A stretch of DNA of 64,000 nucleotides. It comes from an uncultured Prevotellaceae bacterium. GTDB lineage: Bacteria > Bacteroidota > Bacteroidia > Bacteroidales > Bacteroidaceae. The notes beneath the pieces are model-generated. The model was given only the letters and a program-made list of their open reading frames with translations, was not told the origin of the DNA and did no database searches. Position numbers and translations under genes: made by a program. The stretch lies in the NCBI GenBank assembly GCA_902774815.1, contig CACYJV010000006.1, positions 45,785 through 109,784 on the forward strand. Reading direction: 5' to 3'. Of the stretch, positions 25,828 to 35,770 are shown in pieces (within the stretch, counting starts at the first letter, position 1; every line of letters begins with the position of its first letter).

Positions 25828-26667
25828 TCACAGCCTGACAATGTAGGTCTGGCAGTCGGGGAAGAGGGTGCTGACGCTCTCGGGCTTGTCGTTGAAGATG
25901 CCGAACAGGGCGCTTCCGCTGCCACTCATCTGGGCATAGATGGCTCCAAGGCGGTAGAGCGATTCCTTAATGTCCGAAAGCTGGGGATGGAGGGCAAACA
26001 ACGGTGCCTCGAAGTCGTTGACAAGTGCATCGCGCCACGTTTTTATAGGCTGGCTGACGATATCGCGGCAGCAACGCTCAGGCTTTCTTGGCGTGATGGC
26101 GGCATAGGCCTCTTTTGTAGAAACGGCCACAGGAGGCTTCACAACAGCTATGAAACGTCCCTGCAGTTGCTCAGCAACACCTTCAATGGGCGTCAGCACT
26201 TCGCCAATACCAGTGGCATAGGCAGGCTTGCCCGTGATGAAGAATGGGCAGTCGGCACCTAGGGAAGTCGCATAGGCCTGCATCTGCTCCGTGGTCAGCC
26301 CAAGTTTGCAATGCTCGTTAATCAGGGTAATCATGGCAGCACAGTCGCTTGAGCCGCCTCCCAGGCCTGCCTGCGAGGGAATCTGCTTGTGCAGGTGTAC
26401 GTGCAGCCGGGGCAGCTTGTGGTCGGCAGCCAGCAGGTAGTAGGCCTTCATGACGAGGTTTTTCTGCTCATCGCAGTCGATGGCATTGCCCGTCACCTTC
26501 AGGTCGCAAGGATGCATGGCTGGGAACAGTTCGTCCATCGGGCAAACTTCGAGAGCATCGCAAAGCGGGATGGGGTAGAACACGGTTTCGAGATTGTGGT
26601 AGCCATCGGGTCGGCGCTTCACGATGTTGAGTCCGAGGTTGATTTTTGCACAGGGAAACGTTATCAT
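25828..26667 (-). CDS. ispE: 4-diphosphocytidyl-2-C-methyl-D-erythritol kinase
   Basis: 279-aa GHMP kinase that phosphorylates CDP-methylerythritol in the MEP isoprenoid pathway. I start at the ATG ending at 26667 (MITFPCAKINLGLNIVKRRPDGYHNLETVF); an upstream in-frame ATG lies at the promoter. The ATP-binding GHMP loop is PSQAGLGGGSSDCAA (about residues 89-103). The C-terminal AQMSGSGSALFGIF motif is intact. Confidence 0.96.
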   Translation of the reverse strand: MITFPCAKINLGLNIVKRRPDGYHNLETVFYPIPLCDALEVCPMDELFPAMHPCDLKVTGNAIDCDEQKNLVMKAYYLLAADHKLPRLHVHLHKQIPSQAGLGGGSSDCAAMITLINEHCKLGLTTEQMQAYATSLGADCPFFITGKPAYATGIGEVLTPIEGVAEQLQGRFIAVVKPPVAVSTKEAYAAITPRKPERCCRDIVSQPIKTWRDALVNDFEAPLFALHPQLSDIKESLYRLGAIYAQMSGSGSALFGIFNDKPESVSTLFPDCQTYIVRL

Positions 26668-26706
26668 AACAGTTTGATTATTGTTCGTATGGGTTTTGTT
26701 GATGTG

Positions 26707-26714
26707 CAAAATTA
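26707..26714 (-). promoter_or_regulatory. Putative ispE promoter (-7 element)
   Basis: TAATTTTG on the minus strand, 39 nt upstream of the ispE start. The -33 box is not clear. Confidence 0.5.
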
Positions 26715-26840
26715 CGAAAAAAAAGCGAACCGAAAAAATATTTATTTATCTATTTGCCTTTCTCCTTCATATTCATATTGTTGCGATTGATGCCACCCTC
26801 GAAAGCACAAGTGTATTTGAAAATAAATTTTGTTTTTCAT

Positions 26841-26871
26841 TTTGTAGTTAGATTTCTTATTCGTATCTTTG
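26841..26871 (+). promoter_or_regulatory. dnaB promoter
   Basis: TTTG (26841-26844), 19 bp, TATCTTTG (26864-26871), then 23 nt to the dnaB ATG. Confidence 0.75.
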
Positions 26872-26894
26872 CATCCCCCTAAACATTTTCGAAT

Positions 26895-28397
26895 ATGGCA
26901 CAAGACAATAATAAATCGCAGAGAAAATCAGCTCCCATAGACCCGAATTACGGCCATTTGCAACCTCAGGCAACCGAGATAGAACGCGTGGTGCTTGGCG
27001 CGCTGATGATCGACAAGGATGCTTTCTCCATCATCTCCGAGCTAGTTCGTCCAGAGACGTTCTATGAGCCCCGCAACCAGAAAATCTACGAGGCCATTCA
27101 GGCACTGAACCTGTCGGAGAAGCCCGTTGATTTCATGACGGTCATCGAGGAACTGAAGCGTCAGGGTGACCTGGACAGCGTCGGCGGTGCACCTTATATC
27201 GTTGAACTGACGTCGCGTGTGGCATCATCGGCCCACATCGAATATCATGCCCACATCCTTGCCCAGAAGTTCCTGGCACGCCAACTCATCTCCTTCAGCA
27301 GCCGCATTCAGGAAAAAGCTTTCGACGAAACCATCGACCCCGACGTGTTGATGCAGGATGCCGAGGGCCAACTGTTTGAAATCTCGCAGAAGAACATGAA
27401 GACCGACTACACGCAGATTGACCCAGTCATCAAGCGTGTGACGGAGCAGCTGCAGATTGCCGCCACCAACAGTGGAGGCATGACGGGTGTGCCGACGGGC
27501 TATACGGAGCTCGACAAGTACACCAGTGGCTGGCAGAAGAGCGACCTTGTGATTATTGCCGGACGCCCTGCCATGGGTAAGACCTCGTTTGCGCTGTCGC
27601 TGGCTAAGAACATAGCTGTGGACTACCGCATCCCCATCGCCTTCTTCTCGCTCGAAATGAGCAATGACCAGCTGGTGCAGCGCCTCATCTCCAACACTTG
27701 CAGCGTGCCAGGCCAGAAGCTTCTGAATGGTCAGCTGTCGCAGGACGAGTGGGAGCGCTTTGACAAGAACATTGGCAAGCTGCACGGTGCCCCCATCTAT
27801 GTGGACGACACTGCCGGCCTGTCGGTGTTCGAACTGCGCACCAAGGCCCGCCGTCTGCACCGTGAGAAGGGCGTGCAGATCATCATGATTGACTATCTGC
27901 AGCTGATGAATGCCAATGGCATGCGCTTCGGCAGCCGCCAGGAGGAGGTCTCCACCATTTCGCGTTCGCTGAAGGGACTAGCCAAGGAGCTGAACATCCC
28001 CATCCTGGCACTCTCGCAGCTGAACCGTGGAGTGGAAAACCGTGAGGGCAACGAAGGCAAGCGTCCTCAGCTGAGCGACCTGCGCGAGTCGGGTGCCATC
28101 GAGCAAGATGCCGACATGGTGCTCTTTGTCCACCGTCCTGAGTACTACCGCATCTATCAGGATGAGAAGGGCAACGACATGCACGGCGTGGCTCAGGTGC
28201 TCATCGCAAAGCACCGTAAGGGTGGAACGGGCGACGTCAACCTGAAGTTCCGTGGCGAATTCACGCGCTTTGAAAATCCCGAGGACTCCTACATTGCACC
28301 TGTCTCACCGTCGGGAGGCGAGATTATCGTCAGCAAAGTCAACGGTGGCGATCCATTCGAAAGTTCGTTCCCACCACCTGAGAGTGCTGGCTTCTGA
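26895..28397 (+). CDS. dnaB: Replicative DNA helicase
   Basis: 500-aa hexameric 5'-3' helicase of the replication fork. The N-terminal primase-interacting domain (about residues 20-125, PQATEIERVVLGALMID) is followed by the RecA-like motor with Walker A AGRPAMGKTS (about 218-227), Walker B IIMIDYLQLM and ALSQLNRGVENR. An arginine-finger region follows (RHRKGGTGDVNLKF-like). No intein is present and the length is slightly above average. Confidence 0.97.
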   Translation: MAQDNNKSQRKSAPIDPNYGHLQPQATEIERVVLGALMIDKDAFSIISELVRPETFYEPRNQKIYEAIQALNLSEKPVDFMTVIEELKRQGDLDSVGGAPYIVELTSRVASSAHIEYHAHILAQKFLARQLISFSSRIQEKAFDETIDPDVLMQDAEGQLFEISQKNMKTDYTQIDPVIKRVTEQLQIAATNSGGMTGVPTGYTELDKYTSGWQKSDLVIIAGRPAMGKTSFALSLAKNIAVDYRIPIAFFSLEMSNDQLVQRLISNTCSVPGQKLLNGQLSQDEWERFDKNIGKLHGAPIYVDDTAGLSVFELRTKARRLHREKGVQIIMIDYLQLMNANGMRFGSRQEEVSTISRSLKGLAKELNIPILALSQLNRGVENREGNEGKRPQLSDLRESGAIEQDADMVLFVHRPEYYRIYQDEKGNDMHGVAQVLIAKHRKGGTGDVNLKFRGEFTRFENPEDSYIAPVSPSGGEIIVSKVNGGDPFESSFPPPESAGF

Positions 28398-28538
28398 TGC
28401 CTACATTCCAAATACTTGGGTTCATGGAGGGCAGCGTTGATATGGCCTTTTTATTCTCTCGACGTGTCGAAATGGCAGCTGATTGATGGTGTTTTCTTTC
28501 GAATTGTCGTTAAAAACAACAAATAACTTACAATTTTC

Positions 28539-28569
28539 TTGCCCGTCTCGTTTTTTATCATTACCTTTG
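28539..28569 (+). promoter_or_regulatory. leu operon promoter
   Basis: TTG (28539-28541), 20 bp, TACCTTTG (28562-28569), then 26 nt to the leuA ATG. The short leader leaves no room for a leucine attenuator. Confidence 0.7.
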
Positions 28570-28595
28570 TCGTCTCAATAGGTAAAAGGATAATT

Positions 28596-30095
28596 ATGAG
28601 CGAAAGATTGTATGTTTTTGACACCACGCTTCGCGATGGTGAACAAGTACCAGGATGCCAACTCAACACGGTCGAGAAAATCCAAGTAGCCAAGAAGCTC
28701 GAGCTTCTGGGAGTCGATGTGATAGAAGCGGGATTTCCCATCTCGAGTCCAGGCGATTTCAACTCCGTGATTGAAATTTCGAAGGCCGTCACATGGCCTA
28801 CTGTCTGTGCGCTTACGCGTGCCGTTGAAAAAGATATTGACGTGGCCTTCGAGTCGCTGCGATATGCCAAGCACAAGCGCATCCACACGGGTATTGGAAC
28901 GAGCGACTTCCACATTCGCTACAAGTTCAACTCAACACGCGAGGAGATCATTGAGCGTGCCGTGGCTGCCGTAAAGTATGCCAAGCGTTATGTGGACGAT
29001 GTGGAGTTCTATGCCGAAGATGCAGGTCGTACGGAGAACGAGTATCTGGCTCGTGTCGTCGAAGCTGTGATCAAGGCTGGTGCCACAGTGGTGAACATTC
29101 CCGACACCACGGGTTACTGTCTGCCCGATGAGTTCGGTGCAAAGATCAAGTACCTGATGGAACATGTCGACGGCGTAGATCGCGCCATCCTGTCCACCCA
29201 TTGCCACAACGACCTGGGCATGGCCACGGCCAACACGCTGAGCGGTGTGCTCAATGGTGCTCGCCAGGTGGAGGTGACCATCAATGGTATCGGTGAACGT
29301 GCCGGCAACACGTCGCTCGAAGAGATAGCCATGATCCTGAAGTGCCACAAGGGCCTCGACATAGAGACCAACATCAACACGCGCAGGATATATCCTACGA
29401 GTCGCCTGGTGTCGAGCCTGATGAATATGCCGGTGCAGCCTAATAAGGCCATTGTGGGCCGCAACGCCTTTGCCCACTCAAGTGGAATCCACCAGGACGG
29501 TGTACTGAAGAACGTGGAGACCTACGAGATCATGTCGCCTCATGACATCGGACTTGTCGACAACTCCATTGTGCTGACAGCTCGTAGCGGACGTGCCGCA
29601 CTGAAGCACCGCCTACACGTCAATGGCGTGGATATTGAGGACGACGCCAAGCTCGACAAGATCTATCAGAAGTTCCTTGAGCTGGCCGACAAGAAGAAGG
29701 AGATTGGCGATGCCGACATCCTGATGCTGGCTGGTGCCGACATAGCCGACACACATGCCGTGAAGCTCGACTTCCTGCAGGTTACTACGGGAATGGGCGT
29801 CAGGAGCGTAGCCAGCCTGGGCCTCGACATCAGCGGACAAAAGTTCGAAGCTGCTTCGACGGGTAATGGTCCTGTAGATGCTGCCATCAAGGCCCTGAAG
29901 AAGATTATCCTGAAGCAGATGACGCTGAAGGAGTTCACCATCCAGGCCATCTCGAAAGGTTCCGACGATGTGGGTAAGGTGCATATGCAGGTGGAATACG
30001 ACGGCCAACTCTACTATGGCTTCGGTGCCAACACCGATATCGTCACGGCTTCGGTAGAGGCCTACATCGATTGTATCAACAAGTTCAAGAAATAG
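28596..30095 (+). CDS. leuA: 2-isopropylmalate synthase
   Basis: 499-aa enzyme condensing acetyl-CoA with 2-ketoisovalerate, the first committed step of leucine synthesis. The start at 28596 gives [20 protein letters not shown]; the N-terminal [10 protein letters not shown] motif binds the metal and 2-oxoacid. The metal-binding [14 protein letters not shown] block (about residues 200-213) and the GNTSLEEI motif are present. The C-terminal LeuA dimer/allosteric domain (about 390-499) is intact, so leucine feedback is expected. Confidence 0.95.
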   Translation: MSERLYVFDTTLRDGEQVPGCQLNTVEKIQVAKKLELLGVDVIEAGFPISSPGDFNSVIEISKAVTWPTVCALTRAVEKDIDVAFESLRYAKHKRIHTGIGTSDFHIRYKFNSTREEIIERAVAAVKYAKRYVDDVEFYAEDAGRTENEYLARVVEAVIKAGATVVNIPDTTGYCLPDEFGAKIKYLMEHVDGVDRAILSTHCHNDLGMATANTLSGVLNGARQVEVTINGIGERAGNTSLEEIAMILKCHKGLDIETNINTRRIYPTSRLVSSLMNMPVQPNKAIVGRNAFAHSSGIHQDGVLKNVETYEIMSPHDIGLVDNSIVLTARSGRAALKHRLHVNGVDIEDDAKLDKIYQKFLELADKKKEIGDADILMLAGADIADTHAVKLDFLQVTTGMGVRSVASLGLDISGQKFEAASTGNGPVDAAIKALKKIILKQMTLKEFTIQAISKGSDDVGKVHMQVEYDGQLYYGFGANTDIVTASVEAYIDCINKFKK

Positions 30096-30102
30096 AAACG
30101 CA

Positions 30103-31500
30103 ATGAACACGCTATTCGACAAAATATGGGATCGCCACGTTGTGCAGGTAGTCGAGGACGGACCTACACAACTTTATATTGACCGCCTATATGCGCACGA
30201 AGTGACGTCGCCACAGGCCTTCGAGGGCCTTCGGCGCAGGGGTATTGGGTGTTTCCGCCCCAAGCAGATCATCTGTATGCCCGACCACAACACTCCCTCG
30301 CACGATCAAGACAAGCCCATAGCCGACGAGGTGTCGAAGCGTCAAGTTGACCTATTGGCAGCTAATTGCAAGGAGTTCGGGCTGACTCATTTCCCTATGA
30401 ACACACCCGATAATGGCATTGTCCATGTCGTAGGTCCCGAGAAAGGACTCTCGCTGCCTGGCATGACAATCGTCTGCGGCGACTCTCACACCAGTACGCA
30501 CGGTGCCGTTGGTGCCATTGCATTTGGCATAGGTACGACAGAGGTGGAAATGGTCATGGCTTCGCAATGCATCCTGCAGCAGAAGCCCAAGACCATGCGT
30601 ATCACCATCAATGGTTCGCTGCAACGGGGTGTCACGTCAAAGGATGTGGCCTTGTTCCTCATGGCCAAGCTGACGACGTCGGGTGCCACGGGCTATTTTG
30701 TTGAATATGCCGGACAAGCCATTCGAGAACTTACGATGGAGGGACGCCTGACGCTGTGCAACCTGTCCATCGAGATGGGTGCACGTGGCGGTCTTGTGGC
30801 TCCCGATGAGGTCACGTTCAACTATGTGAAAGGGCGCGAGTATGCCCCGAAAGGCGAAGAGTGGGAGAGGGCAGTGGCCTATTGGAAAACACTGCACAGC
30901 GACGACGATGCCGTGTTCGACCGCGAAGTAACCTTCGATGCAGCCGACATTGAGCCTCGCATCACCTATGGCACCAATCCTGGCATGGGCATCGGCATCA
31001 GCGAATCGATTCCCAAAACGGAACAGGTGCACTCAGCAGCCCGCCTTCAGTTCAAGAAGAGCCTTGCGTACATGCAGTTCCATCCAGGCGAGAAACTCGT
31101 TGGCAAACCTGTCGACTATGTGTTCCTTGGTGCTTGCACTAACGGACGTATTGAGGATTTCCGTGCATTTGCCTCCATCGTTGCTGGAAGAAAGAAGGCA
31201 AGTGGCGTAACTGTTTGGTTAGTACCAGGTTCATGGCATGTTCTTCAACAAATAAAAGAAGAACACTTGGACGAAGTTATTCATGCTGCAGGCTTTGAAA
31301 TTCGTCAGCCCAGCTGTTCGGCTTGCCTGGCAATGAACGATGATAAAATACCAGCGGGAAAGCTCTGTGTCTCGACTAGCAACCGCAACTTTGAAGGCCG
31401 TCAGGGACCTGGTGCACGCACCATCCTTGCAAGTCCTCTAGTCGCTGCTGCAGCTGCCGTCACGGGGCGCATCACCGATCCCCGAGAACTAATGTCATAA
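30103..31500 (+). CDS. leuC: 3-isopropylmalate dehydratase large subunit
   Basis: 465-aa aconitase-family subunit that, with LeuD, isomerises 2- to 3-isopropylmalate. The 4Fe-4S cysteines are recognisable in FLGACTNGR and SCSACLAMN, with [11 protein letters not shown] upstream. It starts 7 nt after leuA. Codons from about 31140 to 31300 are noticeably more A/T-ending than in the rest of the operon. Confidence 0.96.
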   Translation: MNTLFDKIWDRHVVQVVEDGPTQLYIDRLYAHEVTSPQAFEGLRRRGIGCFRPKQIICMPDHNTPSHDQDKPIADEVSKRQVDLLAANCKEFGLTHFPMNTPDNGIVHVVGPEKGLSLPGMTIVCGDSHTSTHGAVGAIAFGIGTTEVEMVMASQCILQQKPKTMRITINGSLQRGVTSKDVALFLMAKLTTSGATGYFVEYAGQAIRELTMEGRLTLCNLSIEMGARGGLVAPDEVTFNYVKGREYAPKGEEWERAVAYWKTLHSDDDAVFDREVTFDAADIEPRITYGTNPGMGIGISESIPKTEQVHSAARLQFKKSLAYMQFHPGEKLVGKPVDYVFLGACTNGRIEDFRAFASIVAGRKKASGVTVWLVPGSWHVLQQIKEEHLDEVIHAAGFEIRQPSCSACLAMNDDKIPAGKLCVSTSNRNFEGRQGPGARTILASPLVAAAAAVTGRITDPRELMS

Positions 31501-31522
31501 GATTATCACATCTGAGCGATAC

Positions 31523-32119
31523 ATGAAACAGAAATTCGACATCATCACATCAACCTGCGTGCCGTTGCCACTCGAGAACGTGGATACCGACCAAATCATT
31601 CCTGCCCGCTTCCTGAAAGCTACTGACAAGGAGGGCATGGGCGAATATTTGTTTCGCGATTGGCGTTACAAGGAAGACGGCTCGTTGCGTGAAGATTTCG
31701 TGCTGAATGATCCCAGTTATTCGGGCGTCATCCTGGTGGCTGGCAAGAACTTTGGAAACGGCTCCAGCCGTGAACATGCCGCATGGGCTATTGCCGACTA
31801 TGGTTTCCGCGTTGTCATCAGTTCGTTCTTTGCCGACATCCATAAAAACAACGAGCTCAACAACTTCGTGCTTCCTGTTGTCGTCAGCGACGGTTTCCTG
31901 CAGGAATTGTTCCGCACCATTGCAGCCGACCACCAGACGCAGGTTGAAGTTGACCTGCCTCGACAAACCGTTACCAACCTTTCGACGGGTAGGTCTGAGC
32001 AGTTTGAAATCAACGCCTACAAGAAGCACTGCCTCATGAACGGTCTTGACGACATCGATTTCCTGGTGGCTAATCAGGACAAGACTGAGCAGTGGGAACG
32101 CAATCATACTGGCTGTTAG
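31523..32119 (+). CDS. leuD: 3-isopropylmalate dehydratase small subunit
   Basis: 198-aa swivel domain partner of LeuC. NVDTDQIIPARFLK and GKNFGNGSSREHAAWAI are the family motifs. Length is typical. It starts 22 nt after leuC. Confidence 0.96.
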   Translation: MKQKFDIITSTCVPLPLENVDTDQIIPARFLKATDKEGMGEYLFRDWRYKEDGSLREDFVLNDPSYSGVILVAGKNFGNGSSREHAAWAIADYGFRVVISSFFADIHKNNELNNFVLPVVVSDGFLQELFRTIAADHQTQVEVDLPRQTVTNLSTGRSEQFEINAYKKHCLMNGLDDIDFLVANQDKTEQWERNHTGC

Positions 32120-32204
32120 CATTTCTATGGTGCCCTTCTGGGCATCGGCAGTTTAACTATCAATCGACAAGCCATCAATTAGTACCTTATAAAACTGAAA
32201 AACA

Positions 32205-33266
32205 ATGGAACTGAAAATTGCCATTCTTGCCGGCGACGGCATTGGTCCAGAAGTCATGGCACAAGCCGTTGACGTGCTGAATGCCATCGCTGAGAAATAC
32301 AATCATGAGTTCAAATACGAAGAAGCCCTCTGTGGTGCACATGCCATCGACGCGGTGGGAAATCCCTATCCTGATGCCACGCACGATGTTTGCATGCGTG
32401 CCGATGCCGTGCTGTTTGCTGCCGTAGGTGATTTGCGCTACGACAATGACCCGACTTCCCCCGTACGTCCTGAACAGGGATTGTTGGCCATGCGCAAGAA
32501 GCTTGGCCTCTTTGCCAACATCCGTCCTGTTGCCACCTTCGACTGCTTGATCCATAAGAGTCCTTTGAAGGACGAACTGCTGCGAGGTGCCGACTTCATT
32601 GTGATTCGCGAGCTTACGGGAGGCATGTATTTCGGTGAGAAACATCAGGACAACGACATGGCTTACGATACGGATATCTATACCCGCCCTGAGATAGAGC
32701 GCATCCTGAAGGTCAGCTTTGAGTATGCCCAGAAGCGCAGGAAGCACCTGACGGTGGTCGACAAGGCCAATGTTCTGGCTTCATCGCGTTTGTGGCGGCA
32801 GATTGCCAAGGAGATGGAGCCGCTGTATCCTGACGTGAAGACCGATTATATGTTCATCGACAATGCTTCGATGCGAGTGCTTACCGAGCCGCGTTTCTTC
32901 GACGTGATTGTTACCGAGAACACCTTTGGCGACATCTTGACCGACGAGACATCGTGCATCACCGGTTCTATGGGACTGCAGCCATCGTCAAGCCTGGGCT
33001 TACATACTCCACTCTTCGAGCCCGTCCATGGCTCATGGCCGCAGGCTGCGGGACAGAACCTCGCCAATCCGTTAGCCCAGATTCTTTCAGCAGCCATGCT
33101 CTTGGAACACTTCGGCCTGATGGATGAGGGTGCCGCTATACGCAAGGCTGTCGATGCAAGCCTTGAGAACAATGTGCGCACGCCTGAGATTCAGGTGGAA
33201 GGTGGTGCCCATTATGGCACTCGCGAGGTGGGTAGTTGGATTGTTGACTACATTCGTAACAACTGA
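32205..33266 (+). CDS. leuB: 3-isopropylmalate dehydrogenase
   Basis: 353-aa NAD-dependent beta-decarboxylating dehydrogenase that yields 2-ketoisocaproate. The motifs [34 protein letters not shown] and [10 protein letters not shown] are intact, as is [18 protein letters not shown]. It is the last enzyme of this leu operon, 85 nt after leuD. ilv genes are not present in the window. Confidence 0.96.
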   Translation: MELKIAILAGDGIGPEVMAQAVDVLNAIAEKYNHEFKYEEALCGAHAIDAVGNPYPDATHDVCMRADAVLFAAVGDLRYDNDPTSPVRPEQGLLAMRKKLGLFANIRPVATFDCLIHKSPLKDELLRGADFIVIRELTGGMYFGEKHQDNDMAYDTDIYTRPEIERILKVSFEYAQKRRKHLTVVDKANVLASSRLWRQIAKEMEPLYPDVKTDYMFIDNASMRVLTEPRFFDVIVTENTFGDILTDETSCITGSMGLQPSSSLGLHTPLFEPVHGSWPQAAGQNLANPLAQILSAAMLLEHFGLMDEGAAIRKAVDASLENNVRTPEIQVEGGAHYGTREVGSWIVDYIRNN

Positions 33267-33286
33267 TTCTGATTGTTACCTCACAA

Positions 33287-33991
33287 ATGAGAAGATTATA
33301 TTTACTCATGGGCTTTGTGCTTCTGACTACTTGTCTGCAGGCACAAAGCTTTGAACAGCTGCGTGATTCGCTGCGGCGTGCCACCAACGAGATGGAGTAT
33401 CATCCCGACTCGGCAGACCTCAGACTGAAAAAGGCTGGCATCAACTTGTTGCTTGAGCAATGGCAGTTGGCAAAGGACGAATACGACTATGTGCTTCGCC
33501 TCGATCCAAAGAACCCTGCGGCACTCTATTTCCGCGCCTATGCCAATGAGAAACTGCGACGCTACCACTTTGCAAGGCTTGACTATGAGGCATTGCTGCA
33601 GCTGGTTCCTGGCAATTTCGAGGCACAACTTGGACTTGCCCTGCTCAATCAGAAAGATATGCACTACACAGAAGCTTATAATCAGCTGAATCTGCTGGCC
33701 GAAATCCATCCCGATAGTGCTGTCGTGTTTGCGGCAAGGGCTGGCCTTGAAAGCGAGCGGAAGATGTTAGAACTGGCCGAGTATGACTATTCAAAGGCAC
33801 TTACGCTGCAGCCAGACCAGTGTGATTGGCTGTTGGCACGTGCCAACCTGCGCCTGCAACTGAAGAGGAAAGCTGATGCGGAAGAGGACCTTGACCGCCT
33901 CGTCGCATTAGGAGTGCCCCGTTCAACGCTGGAGGAATACTACCAGAAACTGGGAAAGGGAAAAAAGAAAAACAGAAAGAGAGCCCGTTAA
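33287..33991 (+). CDS. Exported TPR-repeat protein
   Basis: 234-aa protein with a signal peptide (MRRLYLLMGFVLLTTCLQAQS, cleavage near LQAQ) followed by four to five tetratricopeptide repeats (about residues 30-215) and a very basic C-terminus (GKGKKKNRKRAR). It starts 20 nt after leuB and is probably read through from the leu operon, though nothing links it to leucine synthesis. Specific function unknown. Confidence 0.8.
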   Translation: MRRLYLLMGFVLLTTCLQAQSFEQLRDSLRRATNEMEYHPDSADLRLKKAGINLLLEQWQLAKDEYDYVLRLDPKNPAALYFRAYANEKLRRYHFARLDYEALLQLVPGNFEAQLGLALLNQKDMHYTEAYNQLNLLAEIHPDSAVVFAARAGLESERKMLELAEYDYSKALTLQPDQCDWLLARANLRLQLKRKADAEEDLDRLVALGVPRSTLEEYYQKLGKGKKKNRKRAR

Positions 33992-34014
33992 GTCGCACCC
34001 TCTCTCTGAAATGA

Positions 34015-34071
34015 AGAAGGCCTTCAACATCGGCTGTACCTGCTGGTCAGCACGAAGTGAGGGCCTTTCTA
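34015..34071. terminator. Bidirectional terminator between TPR and patatin genes
   Basis: AAGGCCTTCA (34017 on) pairs with TGAGGGCCTT (ending about 34067) with one G-U pair. An inner TGCTG/CAGCA hairpin lies in the loop. T-rich flanks on both sides and convergent neighbours fit a shared terminator. Confidence 0.55.
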
Positions 34072-34078
34072 ATGCTTA

Positions 34079-35638
34079 CTATTCAACTTTGCAGAGTTCC
34101 TTGAGCATCCAGTAGGGATCGTCCTTGAAGCGTTGCCAGTCGGCCTCGAGTTTTTCTTGCAGTTCGATGATGACGTTGCTACCTACACCGAGGTTTTCGT
34201 TGTTGCGGCGCAGGCGGTAGATGAACTCCAAAAGGTTCCAGCAGATGTTGTATTGGCCTGTAGCCATCAGCGCCTCGGGCTTTCCTTCAGCGCGGTCTTT
34301 CTCGCTCCACCATAGCGTTGTGTTCATGCTGGCTGCCTTGTCGGATGCTGCCAAGATGGCTTCGCTGGGAGCCATGAGCACCTCTTCGTCTGCTGTCAGG
34401 TGTTTGCCCCAGTTCTTTCCCGTACACAGTTCGTAAAGGGCATTCATGATGCGGCGGTTTTGCCATGCGTCGTCGCCATAGACGGTGGCATAGTTAAGCG
34501 AACGGATATGCTTCAGGAAGACCTTGTTAGTGAGTTGGTACATTGACTTGGCTCTCGACGCAATCAGGTTAATGTACTTCGAGAATGAAATCCGGAGCAG
34601 TCCTTTCCAATGGAACGAGAAAGGTACGAGCTGCGAATAGCGGTTAAGCAGATGGCGAGTGGTAAGTGCCGTAGCCAGGCGCATCGAGAGGAAGACGATG
34701 GTCAGTGCGAGGAAGAATCCGAACCAGAATCCTTTGGGAACCCAAAGCAGGAATTGTGCAAGGGCCAGGATGGCCACATTGAGACCGACATTCACTTTAT
34801 GTACCGTCAGGCTGTCCATGACGTTGCTCTCCTCGTAGCCAAAGGGTTTGTCCTGTCCACGTCCGGCATCAGAGATGATGAATAGGTCTATGTCGCGACG
34901 TTTGCGCAGCAAGACGATGGGTTCGATGCCCTGATTGTCAACGATGCCTCCATCCATGAGAGCCAAAGATTCAGCTTTTGCTATGTAGTCGGCATTGGCT
35001 GGATTCTGGCTCAGCTTAAAATCACGCGGGAAGAACAACGGCTCAAAGCCACCCGGGAAGCACGACGAAGCAGCAAACACCTCCGAAAGACGTATCTGTG
35101 AGGCCACATCGCGAGGAATTTTGTAGAACGCATTGCCGATGGTGCCTTGCGAGGTACCTCCCTTATCGGTCTTCTGTTTCTTTCCAACCTGGAAGCGGAA
35201 TCCTGTTGCGTTACTGAACTCAGTGGCATTGGCCGAGAAATCGTCGATGCTGATGCTATCGATGGCCTTCATCAGATCACCCATCGTGGCTCCATGGAAG
35301 ATTTCCTCATCGTATATTTCTGTCATCTCGCGGATGAGCGAATTGTTCTTGTTCTTTCCACAGAAGAATTCACGGCTTCCCCGACCGCAGATGTCGCTGT
35401 TGAGAAGCAGCTCGTAGAGGGCATGCAGACTCTGGTCGTTGGTCATTCCACGGACTTTGCCAAGGATGAGCCAGAGGCCCGTGAGCGTTCCTCCTGATAT
35501 GGTGGACACGGCGCTGACGTGGTCGAGCAAGGGTGTGTTGTCATTGGTTTTCAGATGGTTCAGGTAGGAGAGCAAGCCTAAGTGATAGGCGGCAGCTCGG
35601 AATCCTCCTCCTGAAAGACTTAATGCAATCTTTGCCAT
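34079..35638 (-). CDS. Patatin-like phospholipase
   Basis: 519-aa patatin-fold hydrolase. The oxyanion-hole motif is SGGGFRA (about residues 9-15). The nucleophile is probably Ser48 in STISGG, and the catalytic Asp lies in the DGG of ALMDGGIVDNQG (about 228). An unusual feature is a hydrophobic stretch (about 275-320, AILALAQFLLWVPKGFWFGFFLALTIVFLSM) that predicts two membrane helices after the catalytic core. No signal peptide is seen, so it is likely an inner-membrane enzyme. Substrate unknown. Confidence 0.85.
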   Translation of the reverse strand: MAKIALSLSGGGFRAAAYHLGLLSYLNHLKTNDNTPLLDHVSAVSTISGGTLTGLWLILGKVRGMTNDQSLHALYELLLNSDICGRGSREFFCGKNKNNSLIREMTEIYDEEIFHGATMGDLMKAIDSISIDDFSANATEFSNATGFRFQVGKKQKTDKGGTSQGTIGNAFYKIPRDVASQIRLSEVFAASSCFPGGFEPLFFPRDFKLSQNPANADYIAKAESLALMDGGIVDNQGIEPIVLLRKRRDIDLFIISDAGRGQDKPFGYEESNVMDSLTVHKVNVGLNVAILALAQFLLWVPKGFWFGFFLALTIVFLSMRLATALTTRHLLNRYSQLVPFSFHWKGLLRISFSKYINLIASRAKSMYQLTNKVFLKHIRSLNYATVYGDDAWQNRRIMNALYELCTGKNWGKHLTADEEVLMAPSEAILAASDKAASMNTTLWWSEKDRAEGKPEALMATGQYNICWNLLEFIYRLRRNNENLGVGSNVIIELQEKLEADWQRFKDDPYWMLKELCKVE

Positions 35639-35678
35639 AGTGTTGTTGTTGATTTGTCGTTGTAATCTGTTCTATGTG

Positions 35679-35686
35679 CAAAGTTA
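35679..35686 (-). promoter_or_regulatory. Putative patatin promoter (-7 element)
   Basis: TAACTTTG on the minus strand, 40 nt upstream of the patatin start. The -33 box is unclear. Confidence 0.45.
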
Positions 35687-35731
35687 TGAAAAAAGTTTGG
35701 CATTTGAGCCTTTTGTTTCAGAAAAAATGTA

Positions 35732-35739
35732 TACCTTTG
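35732..35739 (+). promoter_or_regulatory. Putative promoter of COG0523 gene (-7 element)
   Basis: TACCTTTG, 31 nt upstream of the ATG at 35771. TTTG boxes occur upstream, but at 16 and 25 bp spacing rather than 19-20. Confidence 0.5.
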
Positions 35740-35770
35740 CGCGACAAAAACAAAAAGCAAGAAAGTTTTT

